Below, in pieces: positions 16,673-25,287 of a stretch of DNA of 64,000 nucleotides; positions within the stretch are counted from its first letter, which is position 1; every line of letters starts with the position of its first letter. A program made the translations under genes and the position numbers. The DNA lies in assembly GCA_030149365.1 (NCBI GenBank), contig JASBRP010000004.1, positions 1 through 64,000 on the forward strand. The letters run 5' to 3'. Under the pieces are notes generated by a model. The model saw only the letters and a program-made list of their open reading frames with translations. It ran no database searches and had not been told where the DNA came from. The DNA comes from Solimonas sp. Its GTDB lineage: Bacteria > Pseudomonadota > Gammaproteobacteria > Nevskiales > Nevskiaceae.

Positions 16673-18466
16673 ATGTCCGCTTACGAGATCGTTCATCACG
16701 AATACGACGCCATCGTCGTGGGTGCCGGCGGTGCCGGCCTGCGCGCGACCCTGGGCCTGGCCGAGGCCGGCCTGAAGACGGCCAACATCACCAAGCTGTT
16801 CCCCACGCGTTCGCACACCGTGGCAGCGCAGGGCGGTATCTCCGCCGCGCTGGCCAACATGGGCAAGGACGACTGGCGCTGGCACTTCTACGACACCGTG
16901 AAGGGCTCCGACTGGCTGGGCGACCAGGACGCCATCGAGTACATGACCCGCGAGGCCATCCCCGCGATCATCGAACTCGAGCACTACGGCGTGCCGTTCT
17001 CGCGCACCAAGGAAGGCAAGATCTACCAGCGCCCGTTCGGCGGCATGACCACCGACTTCGGCAAGGGCCCGCCGGCCCAGCGCACCTGCGCCGCCGCCGA
17101 CCGTACCGGCCACGCGATGCTGCACACGCTCTACCAGCAGAGCCTCAAGTGCCGCGCGCAGTTCTTCATCGAGTTCTTCGCGCTGGACCTGCTGATGGAC
17201 GAAGACGGCTCCTGCCAGGGCGTGCTCGCCTGGGAGCTGGCCACCGGCAAGCTGCACCGCTTCCGTGCCCACGAGACCATCCTGGCCACCGGCGGCTACG
17301 GCCGCGCCTACTTCTCCGCCACCTCGGCCCACACCTGCACGGGTGACGGCAACGCGATGGTGCTGCGCGCCGGCCTGCCGCTGCAGGACCTGGAGTTCGT
17401 GCAGTTCCACCCGACCGGCATCTACGGCTCGGGCTGCCTCATCACCGAGGGTGCGCGTGGCGAGGGTGGCTACCTCACCAACCAGAGGGGTGAACGCTTC
17501 ATGGAGCGCTACGCCCCGTCCGTGAAGGACCTGGCACCGCGCGACATGGTGAGCCGCGCCATGGCCACCGAGATCCGCGAAGGCCGCGGCGTCGGTGCCG
17601 AGGCCGATCACATCTTCCTGCACCTGGAGCACCTCGGCCCCGAAGTGCTGCATTCGAAGCTGCCGGGCATCTCCGAGTCGGCCAAGATCTTCGCCGGCGT
17701 GGACGTCACCAAGCAGCCGATCCCGGTGGTGCCGACGGTGCACTACAACATGGGCGGCATCCCGACCCTGTACACCGGCGAAGCGGTGACGCTGAAGAAC
17801 GGCAACCCCGACTCCGTCGTCCCGGGCCTGATGGCCGTGGGCGAGGCCGCCTGCGTGTCGGTGCACGGCGCCAACCGCCTGGGTTCCAACTCGCTGCTCG
17901 ACCTGGTGGTGTTCGGCCGCGCCGCCGCCATCCAGGCCGCCAAGCTGATCAAGCCGGGCACCCCGCACCGCAAGATCAGCGGCGCCTCCGAGGAAAAGGC
18001 CCTGGCCCGCCTCGACGGCTTCCGCAACGCCAAGGGCGGCACCGCCACCGCCAAGATCCGCCTGGACATGCAGAAGACCATGCAGAAGCACTGCGCGGTG
18101 TTCCGCGACGGTCCGCTGATGCAGGAAGGCATCGTCAAGCTCAACGGCGTGATCGACAACTTCGTGCAGGACGTGAAGGTTTCCGACCGCTCCATGATCT
18201 GGAACTCGGACCTCTGCGAGACGCTGGAACTCGACAACCTGCTGGGCCAGGCGCTGCTGACCATCGTCGGCGCCGAGAACCGCAAGGAATCGCGCGGCGC
18301 CCATGCCCGCGACGACATCAAGGACCGCGACGACACGCAGTGGATGAAGCACACCGTGGCCTGGCGCACCGCCGACAAGCAGGTGAAGATCGACTACCGC
18401 CCCGTGCACATGCAGCCGCTGGACAACGACGTGGAACACATCCCGCCCGTTGCCCGCAAGTACTGA
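16673..18466 (+). CDS. sdhA: Succinate dehydrogenase flavoprotein subunit
   Basis: A 597-residue catalytic subunit that oxidises succinate to fumarate. The FAD motif GAGGAG is at 18-23, and His48 in [11 protein letters not shown] is the covalent FAD attachment site. Active-site elements HPTGIYGSG, the TEGARGEGG loop and ARG in the R-x-H catalytic region are intact, as is [15 protein letters not shown]. The length is normal. It matches mitochondrial/proteobacterial SdhA rather than fumarate reductase. Flavinylation is probably helped by SdhE encoded downstream. Confidence 0.97.
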   Translation: MSAYEIVHHEYDAIVVGAGGAGLRATLGLAEAGLKTANITKLFPTRSHTVAAQGGISAALANMGKDDWRWHFYDTVKGSDWLGDQDAIEYMTREAIPAIIELEHYGVPFSRTKEGKIYQRPFGGMTTDFGKGPPAQRTCAAADRTGHAMLHTLYQQSLKCRAQFFIEFFALDLLMDEDGSCQGVLAWELATGKLHRFRAHETILATGGYGRAYFSATSAHTCTGDGNAMVLRAGLPLQDLEFVQFHPTGIYGSGCLITEGARGEGGYLTNQRGERFMERYAPSVKDLAPRDMVSRAMATEIREGRGVGAEADHIFLHLEHLGPEVLHSKLPGISESAKIFAGVDVTKQPIPVVPTVHYNMGGIPTLYTGEAVTLKNGNPDSVVPGLMAVGEAACVSVHGANRLGSNSLLDLVVFGRAAAIQAAKLIKPGTPHRKISGASEEKALARLDGFRNAKGGTATAKIRLDMQKTMQKHCAVFRDGPLMQEGIVKLNGVIDNFVQDVKVSDRSMIWNSDLCETLELDNLLGQALLTIVGAENRKESRGAHARDDIKDRDDTQWMKHTVAWRTADKQVKIDYRPVHMQPLDNDVEHIPPVARKY

Positions 18467-18487
18467 TCGCGTCAAGGAATCCACGTC

Positions 18488-19273
18488 ATGGCACAGTTCT
18501 CGCTCCCGCAGAATTCCAAGCTCGACAAGTCCGCCGGCAAGCACCACAAAGCTCCGGAAGGCTCCAAGAAGGTCCGCAACTTCAAGATCTACCGGTATGA
18601 CCCGGACACCGGCGCCAATCCGCGCATGGACACCTACGAGGTGGACATGGCCAGCTGCGGCCCGATGATTCTGGACGCGCTGATCAAGATCAAGAATGAA
18701 ACCGACGCCACGCTGACGTTCCGCCGCTCCTGCCGCGAAGGTATCTGCGGCAGCTGCGCGATGAACATCGACGGCACCAACACGCTGGCCTGCACCAAGA
18801 CCTGCGAAGAGGTGAAGGGCGAGGTCGTCATCTACCCGCTGCCGCACATGCCGGTGGTGAAGGACCTGGTGCCGGACCTGACGCACTTCTACGCCCAGCT
18901 CGCCTCGATCGAGCCCTGGCTCAAGACCGATTCGCCGGCGCCGACGCGTGAGCGCCTGCAGTCCGAGGAAGACCGCGCCAAGCTCGACGGCCTCTACGAG
19001 TGCATCCTCTGCGCCTGCTGCACCACCAGCTGCCCGAGCTACTGGTGGAACGGCGACCGCTACCTGGGTCCCGCGATCCTGCTGCAGGCCTATCGCTGGC
19101 TGGCCGACAGCCGCGACGAGGCCACCGGTTCGCGCCTGGACGAGCTGGAAGACCCGTTCAAGCTGTACCGCTGCCACACCATCATGAACTGCGCCAAGAC
19201 CTGCCCCAAGGGTCTGAACCCGGCGAAGGCGATCGCCGAGACCAAGAAGATGTTGGTCGAGCGTCGGGTCTGA
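18488..19273 (+). CDS. sdhB: Succinate dehydrogenase iron-sulfur subunit
   Basis: A 261-residue electron-transfer subunit. The [2Fe-2S] ligands are Cys82, Cys87, Cys90 and Cys102 ([10 protein letters not shown] and LACTKTC). The C-terminal ferredoxin part holds the [4Fe-4S] and [3Fe-4S] motifs [16 protein letters not shown] and [17 protein letters not shown]. The N-terminal 30 residues are longer and more Lys-rich than in E. coli SdhB. It passes electrons from SdhA to the SdhCD quinone site. Confidence 0.97.
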   Translation: MAQFSLPQNSKLDKSAGKHHKAPEGSKKVRNFKIYRYDPDTGANPRMDTYEVDMASCGPMILDALIKIKNETDATLTFRRSCREGICGSCAMNIDGTNTLACTKTCEEVKGEVVIYPLPHMPVVKDLVPDLTHFYAQLASIEPWLKTDSPAPTRERLQSEEDRAKLDGLYECILCACCTTSCPSYWWNGDRYLGPAILLQAYRWLADSRDEATGSRLDELEDPFKLYRCHTIMNCAKTCPKGLNPAKAIAETKKMLVERRV

Positions 19274-19325
19274 GGAATCGCTTGCGGGAGCCGCCAACCA
19301 CGGCTCCCGCAACCGGATCGCCGAT

Positions 19326-19559
19326 ATGGAAGAAGGCAAACTCCGCTGGCTGCTGCGCCGCGGCATGAAGGAACTGGACGTCCTGACGGAGCGCTATTAC
19401 GCGCATCGCTGGCCCTCGGCCACGGAGGCCGAGCGCGCCCTTTTCATCCAGATGCTGCAGACCACCGAGGACCCGGACCTGTACTCCTGGTCCATGGGGT
19501 ACTCGCAGCCTCCCGAGATCTATGTCGATGTCGTCGAACAGCTTCGCCGCCACCACTGA
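19326..19559 (+). CDS. sdhE: FAD assembly factor SdhE
   Basis: A 77-residue protein of the SdhE/YgfY (DUF339) family, which binds SdhA and promotes covalent flavinylation. The conserved RGxxE appears as RRGMKELD, followed by a YSWSMGYSQPPE segment typical of the family. It lies 52 bp after sdhB in the same orientation and overlaps the next gene (ygfX-like) by 38 bp, so the two are translationally linked. Confidence 0.93.
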   Translation: MEEGKLRWLLRRGMKELDVLTERYYAHRWPSATEAERALFIQMLQTTEDPDLYSWSMGYSQPPEIYVDVVEQLRRHH

Positions 19560-19980
19560 CCTGAACCTGCGGCCGTCCTATCGGGCGCACCGCTTGCTGT
19601 TCATCCTGCACATGCTGGCGCTGTGCCTGCTGCTGGCCGCGATGTCGCCGGGCTGGCCCATGATGCTGCTCTGCGCCGCGTTCGGCGGGTCCTGGCTGTG
19701 GCTGCGCCGCCATGCGGCCTTCGGCTTCGGCCGCCGCGCCCTGGTGCGCCTGGTCTGGCAGGCCGACGGCCAGTGGCTGGTGGTGGATAGCGCCGGACGC
19801 AAGGACGAGGCCGAGCTGCTGGGCAACAGCTGCGTCCACTCGCGCATGATGGTGCTGAACTTCCGCCTCAAGTCCGGTGGGCGCCGCACCCGAGTGGTGC
19901 TCGGCGACGAACTGGGCGCCGATCCCCTGCGCCGACTGCGCGCCCGCCTGATGTCCTTCGCCTGCGCCGCCGGCGCCTGA
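19522..19980 (+). CDS. YgfX (CptA)-like membrane protein
   Basis: A 152-residue protein with two membrane helices (about 24-41 and 45-61) and a soluble C-terminal part, in the position normally held by ygfX beside sdhE. YgfX-family proteins are inner-membrane proteins; the E. coli member was reported as a toxin affecting cytoskeletal proteins with SdhE as antitoxin, a role that remains debated. The start could be ATG 19522 or ATG 19528, both inside sdhE. Sequence similarity to YgfX is weak by eye, and the position carries much of the call. Confidence 0.72.
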   Translation: MSMSSNSFAATTDLNLRPSYRAHRLLFILHMLALCLLLAAMSPGWPMMLLCAAFGGSWLWLRRHAAFGFGRRALVRLVWQADGQWLVVDSAGRKDEAELLGNSCVHSRMMVLNFRLKSGGRRTRVVLGDELGADPLRRLRARLMSFACAAGA

Positions 19981-20010
19981 CGAAGCACACCCGCTTTTCC
20001 CAATCGATTC

Positions 20011-20031
20011 AAGGCCCGCGCTGCGGGCCTT
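20011..20031 (+). terminator. Hairpin after the sdh operon
   Basis: AAGGCCCGC and GCGGGCCTT form a perfect 9-bp stem with a 3-base loop 30 bp after the ygfX stop. The following TGTCGTTCC is only weakly T-rich, so efficiency is uncertain. It separates the sdh transcript from amtB. Confidence 0.65.
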
Positions 20032-20155
20032 GTCGTTCCTGCGCCCGCCCGCAAGCCGCCCGGACGGGCCTTCTGCGAGTTGGCATCCCCTGTGCATGAG
20101 GAACCCCAGAGGTCCGGACCGATGGTCGGTCACGGGCAGGAAAGGGAGCAGGATC

Positions 20156-21475
20156 GTGACTCTGAATTCCAGGTGGGACCGGATCGGGCTGTTGCTCGTC
20201 CTGGTGGCGGCTCTGGCCTATGCCGGCAGCGCGGCAGCGGCGCCGACCATGGTGGCCTTCGACCAGATCAGTGCCGGCGATACGGCCTGGATGCTGACGT
20301 CCACTGCCCTGGTGCTGCTGATGACGATCCCGGGCCTGGCCCTGTTCTACGCCGGCATGGTGCGCAAGAAAAACGTGCTCGCCACCACGCTGCAGAGCTT
20401 CGCCGTGACCGCATTGGTCACGGTGCTGTGGATCGTCATCGGCTACAGCCTGGCGTTCTCACCGGGTTCTCCCTTCATCGGCGGCCTGGACAACCTGTTC
20501 CTGGGCGGGCTGAAGTACTTCAAGGAAGCCGGGCAACTGAGTATCAACCCGCTGGCGCCGACGGTGCCCGAGTCGGTCTTCGTCATGTTCCAGCTGACCT
20601 TCGCCATCATCACCCCGGCGCTGATCACCGGCGCCTTCGCCGAGCGCATGAAGTTCGGCTCCATGATGGTGTTCGTGGCCGCCTGGTCGCTGCTGGTCTA
20701 CGCGCCGGTCGCGCACTGGGTATGGTCGCCGGACGGCTGGCTGGCCAAGCTGGGCGCGCAGGACTTCGCCGGCGGCACCGTGGTGCACATCAACGCCGGC
20801 GCCGCCGGCCTGGCCTGCGCCTACATGCTGGGCCGCCGCAACGGCTACGGTTCCGAGCCCTTCATTCCCTACAACCTGGCCTTCACGCTGATCGGCGCCT
20901 CGCTGCTGTGGGTGGGCTGGTTCGGCTTCAACGCCGGCTCCGCCGCGGCCTCGGACGGCCGTGCCGGCATGGCGATGCTGGTGACCCAGGTGGCCGCCGC
21001 CACCGCCGTGCTGACCTGGATGGGCGTGGAGTGGATCATCCGCAAGCGCGCCTCGCTGCTCGGCGCCTGCTCCGGCGCGGTCGCGGGCCTGGTGGCCATT
21101 ACCCCGGCTTCCGGCTTCGTCGAGATCCCCGGTGCCCTGGCGATCGGCGCGTCTTCCGGCCTGCTCTGCTACTGGGGTGCCACCGGCCTCAAGCGCCTGC
21201 TGGGCGCCGACGACTCGCTGGACGTCTTCGGCATCCACGGCGTCGGCGGCCTGGTGGGCGCGCTGCTGACCGGCGTGTTCTCCAGCAAGGCTATCTCGGG
21301 CGTCGAGGCCAGCATGATGGTGCAGGCCGTGGGTGCCTTCGCCACGCTGTTCTACAGCGCCGGCATGACCATCGCGATCCTGCTGCTGTTGCGCTTTACC
21401 CTCGGCCTGCGCGTGAACGGCGACGAGGAACAGGCCGGCCTCGACCTGGCCCTGCACGGTGAGCGCATCGTCTAG
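20156..21475 (+). CDS. amtB: Ammonium transporter (Amt family)
   Basis: A 439-residue inner-membrane ammonium channel with a signal-peptide-like start (cleavage near AAAA-PTM) and eleven expected membrane helices. Family landmarks include FYAGMVRKKN, AFAERMKF, HINAGAAGLACAYMLGRR and DVFGIHGVGG, the last holding one of the twin pore histidines. The GTG at 20156 is preferred because AAAGGGAGCAGG lies directly upstream; longer frames add non-signal residues. A glnK gene, the usual partner, is not adjacent, so it may be regulated by a PII protein elsewhere. Confidence 0.93.
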   Translation: MTLNSRWDRIGLLLVLVAALAYAGSAAAAPTMVAFDQISAGDTAWMLTSTALVLLMTIPGLALFYAGMVRKKNVLATTLQSFAVTALVTVLWIVIGYSLAFSPGSPFIGGLDNLFLGGLKYFKEAGQLSINPLAPTVPESVFVMFQLTFAIITPALITGAFAERMKFGSMMVFVAAWSLLVYAPVAHWVWSPDGWLAKLGAQDFAGGTVVHINAGAAGLACAYMLGRRNGYGSEPFIPYNLAFTLIGASLLWVGWFGFNAGSAAASDGRAGMAMLVTQVAAATAVLTWMGVEWIIRKRASLLGACSGAVAGLVAITPASGFVEIPGALAIGASSGLLCYWGATGLKRLLGADDSLDVFGIHGVGGLVGALLTGVFSSKAISGVEASMMVQAVGAFATLFYSAGMTIAILLLLRFTLGLRVNGDEEQAGLDLALHGERIV

Positions 21476-21564
21476 GCCAGGCCATGGCGGCAGAGGGAGG
21501 CATGTGAGCGGGTGCCCCGGCGGCGATGCGGCCGGCGGCGGCACCCGGAACAGGAGGGCTTTCG

Positions 21565-21864
21565 ATGACCGACGGTGACAAGCTGGCCTTGGCGACACGT
21601 CTCTACGTGCGGCTGCGGCATTGCACCGGACGCATTACCGATGCGCTGTGGATGACGCAGAACATGGAGTACGCCCGCGAGATCGTGCGCATGGCGCGCA
21701 ACGGCGGAGACGACGAGCTGATGCGCCTGGCGGACCGCTTCGAGGAAGTGATCATGGGGCGTCCGCGGGCGATGGTGGCCGCTTCGGCGGCACCGCCTCA
21801 GTCCGCCGCCGAGGCCCCGGTGAGCCCGGCGACGTTCGGGAAGTACAAGGGGTCGCTGCGGTAG
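21565..21864 (+). CDS. Small hypothetical protein downstream of amtB
   Basis: A 99-residue protein with a strong AGGAGGG ribosome site before ATG 21565. Residues 1-65 are predicted helical and charged (LATRLYVRLRHCTGRITDALWMTQNMEYAREIVRMAR, read in pieces), and the last 35 are Pro/Ala-rich. No family is recognised and no membrane segment or signal peptide is seen. It could be cotranscribed with amtB (89-bp gap). The good ribosome site and codon use support a real gene. Confidence 0.6.
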   Translation: MTDGDKLALATRLYVRLRHCTGRITDALWMTQNMEYAREIVRMARNGGDDELMRLADRFEEVIMGRPRAMVAASAAPPQSAAEAPVSPATFGKYKGSLR

Positions 21865-21886
21865 AGGAAAATTTTCTGATCTTTCA

Positions 21887-22062
21887 TCCCCTCGCCCGCT
21901 TGCGGGAGAGGGGTGTTTGCTTACTGGAGAGTGACTCAATGTCACTCTCCAGCCCGGCAAACACCGGGGAGAGGGTTTCTGTAGAAGACGGGCTGGCCGA
22001 CTCAGGCAGGATTTACAGCCCCCGCCCCTGCAGGGCACCCTCTCCCGCAAGCGGGCGAGGGA
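21887..22062. repeat. Compound inverted repeat with nested TCAAT-loop hairpin
   Basis: The outer arms are CCCTCGCCCGCTTGCGGGAG (from 21888) and its inverse ending GCGGGCGAGGG at about 22062. Inside, CTGGAGAGTGAC (21924-21935) pairs perfectly with GTCACTCTCCAG (21941-21952) around a TCAAT loop, and GTGTTTGC/GCAAACAC extend the stem. GAGAGGGTTTCTGTAGAA in the interior is shared with the element at 56537-56693, so both belong to one family. There is no gene here. Confidence 0.85.
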
Positions 22063-22072
22063 AAAGAGGTGG

Positions 22073-22180
22073 CGCCATCCGTGGCGGGACAGCGGCTACC
22101 TAATTTAGCCCCGGCCCGGCCATCCATGGCCGGGCGTTCGACGACGCAGGCGATGCCATTTAGGCATCGCCAAAGCGCGC
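22073..22180 (-). repeat. Composite TNAAT-loop palindromic element, copy C
   Basis: Read on the reverse strand: GCGCTTTGGCGATGCC, loop TAAAT, GGCATCGCC (9-bp stem, 22149-22171), then a CCCGGCCATGGATGGCCGGG palindrome, GGGGCTAAAT, spacer and GTCCCGCCACGGATGGCG. The order matches copies A and B. The nadB stop codon (TAA, 22160-22162) is the loop of this element's first hairpin. Confidence 0.85.
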
Positions 22181-23839
22181 CGCCTCACCCGCCCGGCGCC
22201 ACCCCGCGCTTAGACCATGCCATTTAGGCATTGTATATGCGCGGGGTGGCGCCCCTTCCAGCACCGTCGGCATCGCCCGCGCCAGCGTGTGCGGATAGTC
22301 CAGCGTGTAGTGCAGCCCGCGCGATTCCTTGCGCAGCAGCGCCGAGCGCACGATCAGGTCGGCGCAGACCACCAGGTTGCGCAACTCCAGCAGGTGCGCG
22401 CTGATGCGGTAGTTGCCGTAATACTCCTGGATCTCTCGCGCCAGCAACTCGATGCGGTGCTGCGCGCGCTCCAGGCGCTTGGTGGTGCGCACGATGCCGA
22501 CGTAGTCCCACATGAAGGTGCGCAGTTCCAGCCAGTTGTGCGAAACCACCACGTCCTCGTCGGAGTCGGTGACGCGGCTTTCGTCCCAGGGCTTGAGGCC
22601 CTGCGGCATGGCGCGCTGGTCCAGGGTTTCCAGCAGGTCGTCGGCGGCCGCGGCGGCAAAGGCCAGGCACTCCAGGATCGAGTTGCTGGCCAGGCGGTTG
22701 GCGCCGTGCAGACCGGTGCAGGCGACCTCGCCGATGGCGTAGAGGCCGTCCACGTCGGTGCGCGCACGCAGGTCGGTATGGACGCCGCCGCAGGTGAAGT
22801 GCGCCGAGGGCACCACCGGGATCGGATCGCGGGTGATATCCAGGCCCAGCTCGAGGCAGTGGGCATGGATGCTGGGGAAATGCCCCTTGATGAACTCGGG
22901 CGATTTATGGGTGATGTCCAGCAGCACATGGCGCAGGCCCAGGCGCTTCATCTCGTGGTCGATGGCGCGGGCGACGATGTCGCGCGGCGCCAGTTCGGCG
23001 CGGCTGTCGAAGCGCGGCATGAAGCGCTCGCCGGCCGTGCCGTCGGCGTTGGGCAGGCGCAGCAGCGCGCCTTCGCCGCGCAGGGCCTCGCTGATCAGGA
23101 AATTGCGCGAATCCTCGTGGTACAGGCAGGTCGGGTGGAACTGCATGAACTCCATGTTCGCGATGCTGCAGCCCGCGCGCCAAGCCATGGCGATGCCATC
23201 GCCGGAGGCGCCGAAGGGATTGCTGGAGTACAGGTAGACCTGGTTGGCGCCGCCGGTGCACAGGGCCACGGCCTTGGCCGCCACGGCCTCGACCCGGCCG
23301 GACTCGCGGTCGAACAGGTAGGCGCCCCGCACCTGCTTCTGCTCCGGGTCCACGATCAGGTCCACGCCGACGCTGCGCTCGCGCACCGTGATGCCGGGGT
23401 GGGCGGCGACCAGGGAGGCGAGGGTGGTTTCCACGGCGTGGCCGGTGGCGTCGGCGGCGTGGACGATGCGCCGGTGCGAGTGGCCGCCCTCGCGGGTCAG
23501 GTGCAGGCCCAGGCCGCTGGAGTCGTCCTCGTCGCGGGTGAACTGCACGCCCTGTTGCAGCAGCCAGTGGATGCAGGCCGGGCCGCGCTCCACGGTGAAG
23601 CGCACGGCCGGCTCGTCGCAGAGGCCGGCACCGGCCACCAGGGTGTCGGAGACGTGGTTTTCCAGCGAGTCGGCGGCGTCCAGCACGGCGGAGATGCCGC
23701 CCTGGGCCCAGAGGGTGGAGCCGGAGCTGAGCTGGCTCTTGGAGACCACGCAGACCTTGCGGCCGGCCTGGGCCAGGCGCAGGGCCAATGACAGGCCGGC
23801 GGCACCGCTGCCGAGGATGAGGACTTCCGTATCGGACAT
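22160..23839 (-). CDS. nadB: L-aspartate oxidase, with repeat-derived C-terminus
   Basis: A 559-residue FAD enzyme that oxidises L-aspartate to iminoaspartate, the first step of de novo NAD synthesis. The FAD motif [10 protein letters not shown] is at the N-terminus, and [31 protein letters not shown] and the [14 protein letters not shown] active-site blocks are intact. The start at 23839 avoids a 23-residue extension. The last 30 or so residues (from about GAPPRAY to the stop) are encoded by nested palindromic repeats and extend beyond the normal end near PTVLEG, making it about 20 residues longer than the E. coli enzyme. It is divergent from rpoE. Confidence 0.94.
   Translation of the reverse strand: MSDTEVLILGSGAAGLSLALRLAQAGRKVCVVSKSQLSSGSTLWAQGGISAVLDAADSLENHVSDTLVAGAGLCDEPAVRFTVERGPACIHWLLQQGVQFTRDEDDSSGLGLHLTREGGHSHRRIVHAADATGHAVETTLASLVAAHPGITVRERSVGVDLIVDPEQKQVRGAYLFDRESGRVEAVAAKAVALCTGGANQVYLYSSNPFGASGDGIAMAWRAGCSIANMEFMQFHPTCLYHEDSRNFLISEALRGEGALLRLPNADGTAGERFMPRFDSRAELAPRDIVARAIDHEMKRLGLRHVLLDITHKSPEFIKGHFPSIHAHCLELGLDITRDPIPVVPSAHFTCGGVHTDLRARTDVDGLYAIGEVACTGLHGANRLASNSILECLAFAAAAADDLLETLDQRAMPQGLKPWDESRVTDSDEDVVVSHNWLELRTFMWDYVGIVRTTKRLERAQHRIELLAREIQEYYGNYRISAHLLELRNLVVCADLIVRSALLRKESRGLHYTLDYPHTLARAMPTVLEGAPPRAYTMPKWHGLSAGWRRAGEAARFGDA
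22195..22253. repeat. Nested palindrome inside the 3' end of nadB
   Basis: GGCGCCACCCCGCGC (22195-22209) is exactly inverted at 22239-22253. Between them, ATGCC and GGCAT (22217-22231) form a second stem around an ATTTA loop, the reverse complement of the TAAAT loop in copies A and C. The whole structure is within the nadB reading frame. Confidence 0.85.
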
Positions 23840-23981
23840 GTGGGGGATGCTAGAATCGCGAATTCGTGTCGAAAACCGCCGTGTTTGCCGGAACAGGCAG
23901 GCGGCCATTTGATTTTGGGGTCTAACTTAGCCGTTCGCGCCACCCTTGTCGAAAGGGCGGGCGCGGCAGCCTGATGTGGCA

Positions 23982-24554
23982 ATGAGCGAAGAACAACTTG
24001 ACGAACAGCTGGTCGCTCGCGCGCAGGAGGGTGACAAGCGCGCCTTCGAGCTGCTGGTCCGAAAGTACCAGTACAAGATCATCCAGCTGGTGAGCCGCCT
24101 GGTCGGAGACGCCGACGCGCCCGACGTGGCCCAGGAGACCTTCATCAAGGCCTACCGTGCGCTCAACGGCTTCAAGGGCAACAGCGCCTTCTACACCTGG
24201 CTGTACCGCATCGGCATCAACACCGCCAAGAACCACCTGGTGTCCCGCGGCCGGCGGCCGGCGGGCAGCGACATCGACATCGCCGACGCGGAACTGTACG
24301 GCCATACCGAACATCTAAGCGATGTCGATACCCCCGAGGCCCAGCTGCTGACCGAGGAAATCAAGCACAAGGTCGCCGAGGTCATCTCCGGACTGCCGCC
24401 GGACCTGCGCAAGGCGATCACCCTGCGCGAGCTCGATGGGCTGTCCTACGAGGAAATTGCCGAGATCATGGAATGTCCCATCGGTACGGTCCGCTCGCGA
24501 ATCTTCCGTGCCCGCGAGGCGATCGACGCCGTCATCAAGCCCTTGATTGAATAG
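23982..24554 (+). CDS. rpoE: RNA polymerase sigma-E factor
   Basis: A 190-residue ECF sigma factor. Region 2 (FELLVRKYQYKIIQLVSR, DVAQETFIKAYRALNGF) and region 4 (LPPDLRKAITLRELDGL, then YEEIAEIMECPIGTVRSR) are nearly identical in pattern to E. coli RpoE/AlgU. It directs the envelope-stress regulon and is held by RseA encoded downstream. ATG 23982 gives the usual length. The 142-bp gap to the divergent nadB should contain its promoter; I could not identify a clear sigma-E element there. Confidence 0.96.
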   Translation: MSEEQLDEQLVARAQEGDKRAFELLVRKYQYKIIQLVSRLVGDADAPDVAQETFIKAYRALNGFKGNSAFYTWLYRIGINTAKNHLVSRGRRPAGSDIDIADAELYGHTEHLSDVDTPEAQLLTEEIKHKVAEVISGLPPDLRKAITLRELDGLSYEEIAEIMECPIGTVRSRIFRAREAIDAVIKPLIE

Positions 24555-24595
24555 CCCCTGTGCGCAGTGCAACAAAATCTCTAGTGGGTTCCCGC

Positions 24596-24631
24596 GGAAC
24601 TTTTTGCCGCGGATGCGGTTAAGCTTATATT
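24596..24631 (+). promoter_or_regulatory. Candidate promoter upstream of rseA
   Basis: TTGCCG (24604-24609), a 16-bp spacer and TATATT (24626-24631) fit a sigma-70 promoter ending 23 bp before the rseA start. A GGAACTT (24596-24602), the usual sigma-E -35 hexamer, overlaps it, but a good sigma-E -10 at proper spacing is not clear. If functional it would let rseA be expressed separately from rpoE. Confidence 0.35.
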
Positions 24632-24654
24632 CAGGTAGCAAGGTACTGGCCCCC

Positions 24655-25287
24655 ATGTCCCAAGAAACCCTTTCCGCCCTGCTCGACGGCGAATGCTCGC
24701 CCGAGGAACTGGACCGCTTGCTGGACCAGTTGGACCGCTCCCCGGAGATGAAGGAGGCCTACAGCCGCCTGTGCCTGTCCCGGGAGGCCCGGGAGGGTAC
24801 CCGCATCACCCGTGAGCAGGCCTGCATCTGCGCCGGCGTGATGGCCGGGCTGGATGAGGCTCCCCTGCCGGCCAGCGACAAGCTGGTGGACCTGGACAGC
24901 CGCCGCGCCAACCGCCGCGCCGCCCTGGCCCGCTGGAAGCCCCTGGCGGGCTTCGCCGCCGCCGCCTCCTTCGGCGCGGTCGCCATGCTGGTGACCCTGC
25001 CGCAGACCGCCATGGTCGCGGGGCAGGGTGAGGTCGCCCCCGGGTTCGCCCCGGCGGCCGTCACCGCCCCGGTCTCCCTGCCGCTGCCTTCGGCCCGCCC
25101 GCAGGGTCTGCGCGCGGTCTCGGCCAGCGCTGCGGAAATCCAGCAGATGCAGGAAGACGACCTGTCCAACTACCTGATCGAGCACAGCAATACCGCGGCC
25201 AGCCGCGGCATGGGCGGCACCCTGTCGTACGCCCGCTTCGCCGCGCACAACGCTGTCTACCGCCCGCAGGCGGAGGAACAGCGCTGA
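24655..25287 (+). CDS. rseA: Anti-sigma-E factor RseA
   Basis: A 210-residue single-pass membrane protein. Residues 1-60 (SQETLSALLDGE, ELDRLLDQL) form the sigma-binding anti-sigma domain, one membrane helix lies at about 96-113, and the C-terminal half is periplasmic, where DegS/RseP-type proteolysis and RseB binding are expected. Sequence after the helix is Pro/Ala-rich and poorly conserved, as is usual. It lies 100 bp after rpoE and its stop overlaps the rseB start (TGATG). The ribosome site is weak. Confidence 0.88.
   Translation: MSQETLSALLDGECSPEELDRLLDQLDRSPEMKEAYSRLCLSREAREGTRITREQACICAGVMAGLDEAPLPASDKLVDLDSRRANRRAALARWKPLAGFAAAASFGAVAMLVTLPQTAMVAGQGEVAPGFAPAAVTAPVSLPLPSARPQGLRAVSASAAEIQQMQEDDLSNYLIEHSNTAASRGMGGTLSYARFAAHNAVYRPQAEEQR

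Noticed and set aside
16568-19366. A 932-codon open frame antisense to sdhA and sdhB
   Set aside because: It is a shadow of GC-rich coding DNA: low-complexity, His/Gly/Val-rich product, no family, and it lies fully opposite well-identified genes.
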